NCBI GenBank assembly: GCA_027011835.1
Contig: JALUZN010000106.1
Coordinates: forward strand, 1 to 36,495
Direction: 5' to 3'
Source: Draconibacterium sp.
GTDB lineage: Bacteria; Bacteroidota; Bacteroidia; Bacteroidales; Prolixibacteraceae
DNA: 36,495 bases
The notes beneath the pieces were generated by a model. It was given only the letters and a program-made list of their open reading frames with translations. It was not told where the DNA came from and did no database searches. Below are positions 8,834-16,382 of the stretch, in pieces (the first letter of the stretch is position 1; the number at the start of each line of letters is the position of its first letter). A program made the position numbers and the translations under genes.

Positions 8834-9340
8834 TTAATTCGTTTTAAAATTATATTTTACTTTCGAAAGCTCATCGTTTGCTTTTACAATTTTCTGTTTT
8901 AAACTCTCTTTATATTCAATTAGTTTTTGCATTAATGCTTCGTCGCCGGTGGCCATCATTTGCACGGCAAGAATGGCGGCATTCAACGCACCATTAACAG
9001 CAACCGTTGCAACCGGAATTCCGGGAGGCATTTGTAAAATTGCCAAAATCGAGTCGACCCCCGAAAGTGTGGCATTTATCGGAACTCCAATAACCGGAAT
9101 CGGAGTCATTGCAGCAATCACGCCCGGCAGGTGTGCAGCCATTCCGGCACCTGCAATTATTACTTTAATTCCATTCTCTTTTGCACTTTTTGCAAAAACC
9201 TCCACCTCTTCGGGCGTGCGGTGTGCCGATAAAGCATTCATTTCGAAAGGAATTTCAAAATCCTCAAAAAATTTAGCTGCCTTTTCCATCACTCCCAAAT
9301 CGGAAGTGCTCCCCATAATAATGCTCACTTGTGGTTTCAT
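8834..9340 (-). CDS. purE: N5-carboxyaminoimidazole ribonucleotide mutase PurE
   Basis: A 168-residue class I PurE, which converts N5-CAIR to CAIR in de novo purine synthesis. Family signatures are GSTSD (10-14), SAHRTP (38-43, with catalytic His40), AGAGMAAHLPGVIA (63-76), and GVDSILAILQMPPGIPVATVAVNGALNAA (94-122), the core of the octamer. Length is standard. It is the first gene of a minus-strand run and is divergent from hpt across a 282-bp gap, so purine synthesis and salvage genes share a regulatory region. No PurR-like operator or purine riboswitch was recognised in that gap. A TAATTTTG box at 9410-9417 on the minus strand is a possible -7 element without a good -33 partner. Confidence 0.95.
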   Translation of the reverse strand: MKPQVSIIMGSTSDLGVMEKAAKFFEDFEIPFEMNALSAHRTPEEVEVFAKSAKENGIKVIIAGAGMAAHLPGVIAAMTPIPVIGVPINATLSGVDSILAILQMPPGIPVATVAVNGALNAAILAVQMMATGDEALMQKLIEYKESLKQKIVKANDELSKVKYNFKTN

Positions 9341-9520
9341 AGTATAAAATTAAATTGAACAACCCGAACGGTACAACTTCCCCATTCATTCATCAGTATG
9401 TAAATATTTCAAAATTATAATTTTCGGTATTTTTCCCTCTGCAAATTAATAGCAAACTGCCAAAACTTAAAATTCAATATTATTTCAGCCATAAATTGTT
9501 CCCCGTTTTGCTTTTTATAT

Positions 9521-9551
9521 TTTCTGTAAACCGAATTGTTTTGTTATTTTG
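9521..9551 (+). promoter_or_regulatory. Candidate promoter of the hpt-adk-obgE run
   Basis: TTATTTTG at 9544-9551 matches the -7 box TAnnTTTG at all but one position. TTTC at 9521-9524 sits 19 bp upstream in the -33 position. The leader to the hpt ATG would be about 65 bases. Weak support. Confidence 0.35.
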
Positions 9552-9622
9552 TACCTTTTAAATTCGAAAAAAAACAAAATTACAGCAATTTAGCAACTTA
9601 TAAAAATCAATCTTTTGAAATT

Positions 9623-10165
9623 ATGAAACAGGTTAAAGTACACGACAAAACATTTAAACTCTATATTCCTCACGAAAAAATTAGTGCAGTAGTTGAAGAG
9701 ATGGCCGATAAAATGAACGAGGAACTTGTAGGTAAAAATCCTCTGTTTTTGTGTATTTTAAACGGGTCGTTTATGTTTGCGGCCGAGCTTTTTAAACGAA
9801 TTGATTTAATTGAAACCGAAATCTCTTTTGTAAAATTATCGTCGTACGAGGGCGACAGCACCACAGGAAAAGTAAAACAACTAATAGGGTTAAACGAAGA
9901 CATTACAGGACGAACTGTTGTTATTCTTGAAGATATTGTTGATACAGGAATTACAATGGTGAATATAAAAGCTCAATTGGCAAAAATGAATCCCAAAGAG
10001 GTAAAAGTGGCTACGCTCTTACTGAAACCCGATTCGTTACAAAAAGAGATTAAATTAGACTATGTGGGGCTGGAAATTCCCAACGATTTTATTGTTGGCT
10101 ATGGTTTAGATTACGATGGACATGGTCGCAATTTAATAGATATTTATTCAGTTATTAACGATTAA
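9623..10165 (+). CDS. hpt: Hypoxanthine phosphoribosyltransferase
   Basis: 180 residues from the ATG at 9623. The frame stays open to a TTG at 9536, but the extra 29 residues are low-complexity translation of the leader. The enzyme salvages hypoxanthine (and often guanine) to IMP/GMP using PRPP. The PRPP-binding loop VVILEDIVDTGITM is at 99-112, with the two acidic residues E103-D104. The flexible loop KLSSYEGDSTTGKV (71-84) contains the conserved SxYGxx-type Ser-Tyr. The C-terminal GYGLDYDGHGRNLIDIYSV segment is the family's purine-binding end. adk follows after 14 bp, so salvage product and adenylate metabolism are encoded together. Confidence 0.93.
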   Translation: MKQVKVHDKTFKLYIPHEKISAVVEEMADKMNEELVGKNPLFLCILNGSFMFAAELFKRIDLIETEISFVKLSSYEGDSTTGKVKQLIGLNEDITGRTVVILEDIVDTGITMVNIKAQLAKMNPKEVKVATLLLKPDSLQKEIKLDYVGLEIPNDFIVGYGLDYDGHGRNLIDIYSVIND

Positions 10166-10179
10166 AAACCGAACTTAAA

Positions 10180-10752
10180 ATGTTAAATCTTGTTTTATTT
10201 GGCCCCCCGGGAGCGGGAAAAGGCACACAGGCAAACTTCCTTAAAGAAGAATACGGACTTATTCATTTGTCGACAGGCGACCTGTTACGAAGCCGGATTG
10301 CCGAAGGTACTGCCCTGGGAATTGAAGCAAAACAATATATGGATAAAGGAGAACTCGCTCCCGATAATATTGTAATTGGAATGATTAGAAACACACTAAA
10401 AAAACATCCCGATGCAAATGGATTTATTTTCGACGGGTTTCCAAGAACAGTTCCGCAAGCCGATGCTTTAGACGAAATGTTAAACAAAAACAATGTCCCG
10501 GTTTCGGGAATGTTAAGTTTAGAAGTTGAAAAAGAGGAATTAATTAAGCGATTGCTTAACCGTGCACAGATTTCGGGCCGGGTCGACGACCAAAATCAAG
10601 AAGTGATTAAAAACAGAATTAACGTTTATAACGAAAAGACTTTCCCTTTAATCGAGTACTATAAATCTCAAAATAAATTCTACGCAATTAACGGAATGGG
10701 GACCGTCGACGACATTTCCCGCCGCCTAAAAGAAGTTGTCGATAGATTTTAA
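10180..10752 (+). CDS. adk: Adenylate kinase (short-LID type)
   Basis: A 190-residue cytosolic NMP kinase that interconverts AMP + ATP and 2 ADP. The P-loop GPPGAGKGT is at 8-16, the AMP-binding segment [14 protein letters not shown] at 31-44, and DGFPRT at 85-90. The LID is the short form ([11 protein letters not shown], about 127-137) without a zinc-binding Cys4 insert, which explains the length below the 214 residues of E. coli Adk. Short-LID Adk is usual in Bacteroidota. Position: 14 bp after hpt and 32 bp before obgE, presumably one transcript. Confidence 0.96.
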   Translation: MLNLVLFGPPGAGKGTQANFLKEEYGLIHLSTGDLLRSRIAEGTALGIEAKQYMDKGELAPDNIVIGMIRNTLKKHPDANGFIFDGFPRTVPQADALDEMLNKNNVPVSGMLSLEVEKEELIKRLLNRAQISGRVDDQNQEVIKNRINVYNEKTFPLIEYYKSQNKFYAINGMGTVDDISRRLKEVVDRF

Positions 10753-10784
10753 TCGTTAATAAAAACATTTCTTATCACAGAAAA

Positions 10785-11774
10785 ATGGCTGAATCGAATT
10801 TTGTTGATTACGTAAAAATTCATTGTAAATCGGGGCACGGCGGAGCAGGCTCGCACCATATGAGGCGCGAAAAGTTTATTGCCTACGGTGGCCCCGACGG
10901 TGGCGACGGTGGAAGAGGCGGCCATATAATTGTGGTTGGAAACAAACAGATGTGGACATTACTGCACCTGAAATACAGAAAACATATAAAAGCCGGAATT
11001 GGCGAACCGGGAGGAAAACAGCGCAGCTCGGGTGCCGATGGCGAAGATATTTACCTGGAAGTGCCTTTGGGAACCATTGCAAAAGATGCAGAAACCGGCG
11101 AAGTGCTGTTTGAAATATCGGAAGACGGCGAAGAGCACATTTTGGCAAAAGGAGGAAAAGGCGGCTGGGGAAACGACCATTTTAAAACAGCCACCAACCA
11201 AACTCCGCGCTATGCTCAACCCGGCGAAGAAGGCTTTGAAGGTTGGCGGATTCTGGAACTGAAAGTTTTGGCCGATGTAGGACTTGTAGGATTTCCAAGC
11301 GCAGGAAAATCAACTCTCTTGTCGGTAGTGTCGGCAGCAAAACCAAAAATTGCCGAGTACCATTTTACAACGCTGGTTCCAAACCTTGGCATTGTGGGAC
11401 ACCGCGAACAACGTTCGTTTGTTATGGCCGATATTCCCGGAATAATTGAAGGTGCCAGCGAAGGGAAAGGACTGGGATTGCGGTTTTTACGCCATATTGA
11501 AAGAAACTCGATGCTGCTGTTTATGGTTCCGGCTGACAGCGACGACCACCTGAAAGAGTATAAAATTCTGATGAACGAACTTGAAAAATACAACCCTGAG
11601 CTGTTAGACAAGCAACGTTTCCTCGGAATAAGCAAAGCCGACATGCTCGATGAAGAGCTGATGAGCGAAATTAGTGCCGAATTGGAAGGAATTCCTCATC
11701 TGTTTTTTTCATCGGTAACCGGGCAAAATATCCAACAATTAAAAGACAAAATCTGGGAAATTCTGAATAGTTAA
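10785..11774 (+). CDS. obgE: GTPase ObgE/CgtA
   Basis: A 329-residue essential GTPase acting in 50S ribosome assembly and stress signalling. The N-terminal Obg fold (about 1-158) has its glycine-rich six-helix region: [43 protein letters not shown]. The G domain has G1 [10 protein letters not shown] (about 168-177), switch [18 protein letters not shown] (near 215) and G5 SSVTGQN. G4 reads SKAD instead of NKxD, a substitution I recall in other Bacteroidota Obg proteins. There is no extra C-terminal OCT-type domain. The PAP2 gene begins 4 bp downstream, suggesting co-translation. Confidence 0.96.
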   Translation: MAESNFVDYVKIHCKSGHGGAGSHHMRREKFIAYGGPDGGDGGRGGHIIVVGNKQMWTLLHLKYRKHIKAGIGEPGGKQRSSGADGEDIYLEVPLGTIAKDAETGEVLFEISEDGEEHILAKGGKGGWGNDHFKTATNQTPRYAQPGEEGFEGWRILELKVLADVGLVGFPSAGKSTLLSVVSAAKPKIAEYHFTTLVPNLGIVGHREQRSFVMADIPGIIEGASEGKGLGLRFLRHIERNSMLLFMVPADSDDHLKEYKILMNELEKYNPELLDKQRFLGISKADMLDEELMSEISAELEGIPHLFFSSVTGQNIQQLKDKIWEILNS

Positions 11775-11778
11775 ATAA

Positions 11779-12471
11779 ATGGAGTGGCTTCAAAACATAA
11801 TCGAATTCGACAAAGAGCTGTTTCTCTATTTAAACAGTTTTCACACCAGTTTCTGGGACACAATTATGTTGATGATAACCCGCAAGGAGACGTGGGTTCC
11901 TCTCTACCTCATCATCGTTTACTTTTTTATTAAAAACTACCGGAGTAAATCGGTTTTAGTTATCCTTTTCTTGGCGTTAACAGTTGTAGCCAGCGACCAG
12001 ATTTCGGTGTTAATTAAAGAGTCGGTACAACGACTACGACCTGTTTACGAGCCGTCAATCGAGCATTTGGTTCACAATGTTTTTCGCAAAGGCGGATTAC
12101 ACGGATTTGTGTCGTCGCACGCTGCCAATATGTTTGCAATTTTTGGGTTTACATCGCTTATTTTTAAAAATCGAAGATACCTCTTTCTGATGTTGTTCTG
12201 GGCACTGGCAATCTCGTATTCGCGTATTTATGCAGGCGTACATTACCCACTCGACATTTTGGGAGGTGCCACTTTAGGATGGCTGATTGCCTTTGCTATG
12301 TACAAATTAATGATGTTTATTGAGAACCATTTTTTTATTGCAAAATCGCCAAAAATTGAAAAAACAAAACTCTCAAAAACCAATTTCAAAATAGTATTTC
12401 TGGTGTTTAGCGTTTCCGTTCTCTCGTTCACTATAATGACCTATATTCTTCACCATTACAACTATTTATAA
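11779..12471 (+). CDS. PAP2-family membrane phosphatase
   Basis: 230 residues with about five or six hydrophobic membrane segments. The three lipid-phosphate-phosphatase motifs are present: C1 KESVQRLRP (80-88), C2 SSHA (112-115, with His114 in the place of the PSGH His) and C3 SRIYAGVHYPLD (148-159, with the nucleophile-assisting His and Asp). The active site faces the periplasm in relatives. Substrates in the family include undecaprenyl pyrophosphate, phosphatidate and lipid A phosphates; none can be chosen here. The 3' end overlaps the start of the MutS-like gene by one base (TAATG), so the two are translationally coupled. Confidence 0.88.
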   Translation: MEWLQNIIEFDKELFLYLNSFHTSFWDTIMLMITRKETWVPLYLIIVYFFIKNYRSKSVLVILFLALTVVASDQISVLIKESVQRLRPVYEPSIEHLVHNVFRKGGLHGFVSSHAANMFAIFGFTSLIFKNRRYLFLMLFWALAISYSRIYAGVHYPLDILGGATLGWLIAFAMYKLMMFIENHFFIAKSPKIEKTKLSKTNFKIVFLVFSVSVLSFTIMTYILHHYNYL

Positions 12472-14258
12472 TGGGCACGCCAGCAGTTGATTTTTACACC
12501 GAAAAACTCGAAGTATATTCAACAAAACTCACTTCAATAACACATAAAGTACGCCGGTTTGGTTGGTATCGGTTTCTTACTTTTCTATCGATTTTTGCTC
12601 CCGTTTTTATTTTTGGATGGAACAGCCAAATAACCTTTGCCATCTCCTTTTCGGCAATTATTCTCTTTTTCTTTTTGATTAAAAAGAACCTTCAACTCGA
12701 AAAAAAGAAGAGAAAATATATCGAGCTTAAAAAGCTGGCTGAAGACGAGTTGCTGGCACTTCAACACTCGTTTACGCATTTCGCAAATGGAAAAGAATTT
12801 TTAGATACCAACCACTTTTTTTCGTACGATTTAGACCTTTTTGGAGAAGGTTCGCTGTTCCAGTTTTTAAATCGCACTTCAACCATAAACGGCAAGCAAC
12901 TTCTGGCAAACCGCCTCACTCATCCGTCAACCCAAAAAGAGGAGATTGAAAAAAGACAACAAGCTGTTGAAGAGCTGTCACTTATTCCAAACTGGCGAAT
13001 TCATTTTCTTGCCAACGGAAAACTGTTTCACGAAACAGAGCAGATGAGTGCCGAAATAAAAACGTGGGCAACCGATGAGCTGCCATTGCATAACAAGTCA
13101 AAAGTTAAGTGGCTAATTCGTATTCTGCCAATAGTAACAGTGCTTTCGGCAGTTCCTGCAATCCTCGGAATTTCAAATCTTTACCTTGCAACTGCTGTAC
13201 TTCTGCAATGGATATTCATCTATTTCTTTTGGAAAAGAATCACTCAATATTTCTCCTATTTCGGGCGAAAATCGGAACTACTCGGGAAATATATGCAGCT
13301 TTTACAATTTATTGAGGAGCGTAAATTCAGCTCTGAATATTTAAAGGAAATTCAACAAAAAGTTTTAAAACCGGAACGCGCAAGCCTTGTTTTTAAACAG
13401 CTGAAAAGTTTGGTAAAAGAGTTGGAATACAGGCAAAATTTAATTGTTGGTATTTTTCTGAATTCGTTTTTCTTGTGGGATATTCGTTGTATTTATCGCC
13501 TCTGGAACTGGCACAGGAGAAATCGTAAAAAAGTGGCTGTTTGGGTCGATGTAATTGCCGAATTCGATGCACTTATTAGTTTAGCTAATTTTGCCAACAA
13601 CCACCCGGCATTTACATTTCCAAACATACACGACGGTGGTTTTCTGTTACAGGCAGAAGAGTTGGGGCACCCGCTTTTAAAAGCCGAAAAACGAATTTGC
13701 AACAACATAGAAATTGCCGGCTGGTCGAAAGTTGTAATTGTTACGGGTGCAAACATGGCAGGAAAAAGCACGTTTCTTCGAACCGTGGGCGTTAACCTTA
13801 TTTTGGGGCGGCTCGGCGCTCCGGTTTGTGCCGAAAAAATGACTTTAACACCCATTCCCATTTACACAAATATGCGAACAACCGACTCGTTGCTAAAAGA
13901 CGAATCGTATTTCTTTGCCGAGCTAAAAAGGCTAAAAGGCGTTTTAGAGCGACTGCGAAACGGCGAACGCATCTTTGTCGTTCTCGACGAAATGCTGAAA
14001 GGAACAAATTCAGTCGACAAACTAAACGGCTCGAAAGAGCTGATAAAGAAACTAATTGAGTTAAAATCGGTTTCGCTTATTGCCACACACGATTTAAAGT
14101 TAAGCGAAATGGAAAAGAATTTTCCACAGCAAGTTTTCAACAAATGTTTCGAAATTAAGATTGAAAACAATGAAATGATTTTCGACTACAAACTTAGCGA
14201 CGGGGTTACAAAAACAATGAATGCTACATTTTTAATGAAAAAAATGGGGATTATTTAA
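12471..14258 (+). CDS. Membrane-anchored MutS-family ATPase
   Basis: A 595-residue protein. Two hydrophobic helices lie near residues 33-51 and 55-73 and further hydrophobic segments near 217-255. A helical lever-like region follows, then a MutS-type ATPase: Walker A GANMAGKSTFLR (about 425-436) and Walker B FVVLDEMLKGTN (about 498-509). A Ser/Thr-containing N-3-type loop and the downstream ATHDLKL switch are also present. The mismatch-recognition domain I and the Phe-x-Glu motif of true MutS are missing, as is the Smr nuclease of MutS2, so it is not the mismatch-repair MutS. Similar membrane MutS-like proteins occur widely in Bacteroidota with no established function. The start overlaps the PAP2 stop by one base. 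A role at the membrane is inferred only from the hydrophobic segments. Confidence 0.85.
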   Translation: MGTPAVDFYTEKLEVYSTKLTSITHKVRRFGWYRFLTFLSIFAPVFIFGWNSQITFAISFSAIILFFFLIKKNLQLEKKKRKYIELKKLAEDELLALQHSFTHFANGKEFLDTNHFFSYDLDLFGEGSLFQFLNRTSTINGKQLLANRLTHPSTQKEEIEKRQQAVEELSLIPNWRIHFLANGKLFHETEQMSAEIKTWATDELPLHNKSKVKWLIRILPIVTVLSAVPAILGISNLYLATAVLLQWIFIYFFWKRITQYFSYFGRKSELLGKYMQLLQFIEERKFSSEYLKEIQQKVLKPERASLVFKQLKSLVKELEYRQNLIVGIFLNSFFLWDIRCIYRLWNWHRRNRKKVAVWVDVIAEFDALISLANFANNHPAFTFPNIHDGGFLLQAEELGHPLLKAEKRICNNIEIAGWSKVVIVTGANMAGKSTFLRTVGVNLILGRLGAPVCAEKMTLTPIPIYTNMRTTDSLLKDESYFFAELKRLKGVLERLRNGERIFVVLDEMLKGTNSVDKLNGSKELIKKLIELKSVSLIATHDLKLSEMEKNFPQQVFNKCFEIKIENNEMIFDYKLSDGVTKTMNATFLMKKMGII

Positions 14259-14269
14259 TAAAAATAATT

Positions 14270-14349
14270 CCTCGAGGCTCTGCCTCGGGGTTCCATATTT
14301 TCTCCCCTGAAACTCAGGGGAGATGTCATCCGTCAGTTGACAGATGACA
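14270..14349. repeat. Cluster of three imperfect palindromes (REP-like intergenic repeat)
   Basis: Three hairpins stand in a row between the mutS-like gene and parE: CCTCGAGGC/GCCTCGGGG (14270-14290, 3-base loop), CTCCCCTGA/TCAGGGGAG (14302-14322, perfect 9 bp, 3-base loop), and TGTCATC..GATGACA (14324-14349, 11 of 12 bp with the inner part). Similar hairpin strings are, as I recall, dispersed in many Bacteroidota intergenic regions. No T-tract follows, so a classical terminator is less likely than a REP-like element. Confidence 0.6.
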
Positions 14350-14493
14350 AAGGGGTATAATAAATCGTCAGTTTTTCTGTTTTTCAACAACATATACAAC
14401 CCAAATAACTATTCGGTTTTTATTCAATATTTTTCAACTTTATTTTGTTAGTTACTGCTTGGCGAAAACCGCATAATTACAGAGTTGTTTGAT

Positions 14494-14501
14494 TATATTT
14501 G
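14494..14501 (+). promoter_or_regulatory. Candidate -7 box of the parE-parC promoter
   Basis: TATATTTG fits the Bacteroidota -7 consensus TAnnTTTG exactly and lies 18 bp before the parE ATG. A -33 TTTG at the correct distance is not evident, so this is only a candidate. A start site about 5-7 bases downstream would give a leader of roughly a dozen bases. Confidence 0.4.
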
Positions 14502-14519
14502 TCACAAATTGCATAAGTT

Positions 14520-16355
14520 ATGACTCAACAGTACGACGAAGGAACGATAAGAACATTAGACTGGCAGGAACATATCAGGAAACGTCCGGGAATGTATATT
14601 GGGAAATTGGGCGACGGTTCTACTGCCGACGATGGAATTTATGTACTTCTGAAAGAGGTACTCGACAATTCGGTTGACGAATTTATGATGGGGTACGGGA
14701 AAAGAATTACCGTAGAAATTGATCAGGATAAAGTTTCTATTCGCGATTATGGCCGAGGAATTCCGTTAGGGAAACTGGTAGATGTTGCAAGCAAAATGAA
14801 CACCGGAGCTAAATACGATTCGAAAGTGTTTAAGAAGTCGGTGGGACTGAACGGCGTAGGTATTAAAGCGGTAAATGCACTCTCGGCTAATTTCGTAATA
14901 AAAGCCGTTCGCGAAGGAGTTGCCAAAGAGGTTTTCTTTAGCCGTGGAATTAAAATCGACGAAAAAGATTACACGGGAGTTGAGGAGGAGAATGGTACAA
15001 GTGTAAGTTTCGTACCCGATCAAACCATATTTAAAAAGTTCAGGTACATTAGCGACTATGTGGTTAATATGCTAAAAAACTATACGTTTCTGAATGCAGG
15101 ACTAACCATAGAGTTTAACGGCGAGAAGTACTATTCGAGAAACGGATTGCGCGATTTGCTCGAAGAAAATATGGACCACCATCCCATTTATCCGATAATA
15201 CACCTGAAAGGTGAGGACATTGAGGTGGCAATAACGCACGGAAATCAATACGGCGAAGATTACTACTCGTTTGTTAACGGGCAACACACAACACAGGGAG
15301 GAACACATTTACAGGCATTTCGCGAGGTGATTGTGAAAACCATCCGCGAGTTTTACAAAAAAGATTACGACCCCTCCGATATTCGCGCATCAATTGTTGC
15401 AGCAATAAGTATTAAAGTTGAAGAGCCCGTTTTCGAATCGCAGACAAAAACAAAGCTGGGCTCGAAAGATATCGGTCCGGAAGGTCCTTCGGTTCGAGCA
15501 CATGTCTCCAACTTTTTACACAAAGAGTTAAACAACTTTTTACATAAAAATCCCGATACTGCTGAAGTTCTGTTACGCCGGATTGTTGAGTCGGAACGCG
15601 AGCGGAAAGCCATTTCGGGAATAAAAAAATTGGCCAAACAGCGGGCAAAAAAATCGAGCCTTCATAATAAAAAGCTGCGCGACTGCCGCATTCATTTTAA
15701 CGGGAAAAAAGAGGGAAAAGAGGAGTCGAGCATATTTATTACCGAGGGCGATTCGGCAAGCGGCTCCATTACTAAATCGCGCGATGTAAATACACAAGCA
15801 GTCTTCAGTTTAAAAGGAAAACCGCTAAACACTTTCGGATTAACAAAAAAGGTAGTTTACGAAAACGAAGAGTTTAACCTGCTTCAGGCAGCTCTAAACA
15901 TAGAAGAGAGCTTGGAAGATTTACGCTACAACAAAGTAATTATTGCCACCGATGCCGACGTTGACGGAATGCACATTCGGCTGTTGCTAATTACATTCTT
16001 TTTGCAGTTTTTCCCTGAACTCATAAAAAAAGGGCACGTTTACATTTTGCAAACACCGCTGTTCAGAGTTCGAAATAAGAAAAAAACCTACTACTGTTAC
16101 TCGGAAGAGGAAAAAGAAAAAGCAATACTAAAACTGAAAGGGAAACCGGAAATTACACGGTTTAAAGGGCTGGGAGAGATTTCGCCCGACGAATTTAAAC
16201 ACTTTATTGGCAACGATATACGACTCGACCCGGTTGTTTTGAAAAAACATGAATCGGTAGCAGAAATGCTCGAATTTTACATGGGAAAAAACACACCAAC
16301 CCGGCAGGAGTTTATTATTGATAACCTATATGTTGAAAAAGATGAAGTTGCATAA
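14520..16355 (+). CDS. parE: DNA topoisomerase IV subunit B (ParE)
   Basis: A 611-residue type IIA topoisomerase ATPase subunit. The GHKL domain has the N-box ELLDNS-like [10 protein letters not shown], the DYGRGIP G1 box, [14 protein letters not shown] (ATP lid) and the QTKTKL switch-lysine loop. The TOPRIM domain has EGDSASG (about 409-415) and the metal-binding DADVDG (about 477-482). The insert-free length and the [16 protein letters not shown] start fit the Bacteroidota ParE/TopoIV-B type rather than GyrB. It makes the ATP-driven heterotetramer with ParC, encoded 27 bp downstream, for decatenation of replicated chromosomes. The ATG at 14520 gives the expected N-terminus. Confidence 0.94.
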   Translation: MTQQYDEGTIRTLDWQEHIRKRPGMYIGKLGDGSTADDGIYVLLKEVLDNSVDEFMMGYGKRITVEIDQDKVSIRDYGRGIPLGKLVDVASKMNTGAKYDSKVFKKSVGLNGVGIKAVNALSANFVIKAVREGVAKEVFFSRGIKIDEKDYTGVEEENGTSVSFVPDQTIFKKFRYISDYVVNMLKNYTFLNAGLTIEFNGEKYYSRNGLRDLLEENMDHHPIYPIIHLKGEDIEVAITHGNQYGEDYYSFVNGQHTTQGGTHLQAFREVIVKTIREFYKKDYDPSDIRASIVAAISIKVEEPVFESQTKTKLGSKDIGPEGPSVRAHVSNFLHKELNNFLHKNPDTAEVLLRRIVESERERKAISGIKKLAKQRAKKSSLHNKKLRDCRIHFNGKKEGKEESSIFITEGDSASGSITKSRDVNTQAVFSLKGKPLNTFGLTKKVVYENEEFNLLQAALNIEESLEDLRYNKVIIATDADVDGMHIRLLLITFFLQFFPELIKKGHVYILQTPLFRVRNKKKTYYCYSEEEKEKAILKLKGKPEITRFKGLGEISPDEFKHFIGNDIRLDPVVLKKHESVAEMLEFYMGKNTPTRQEFIIDNLYVEKDEVA

Positions 16356-16382
16356 AACCATTTAGAGGAAGAATAACAATAG

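Noticed and set aside
14489-14677. Overlapping plus-strand frame at the start of parE
   Set aside because: It lies in another frame over the parE start, whose own translation has unmistakable family motifs.
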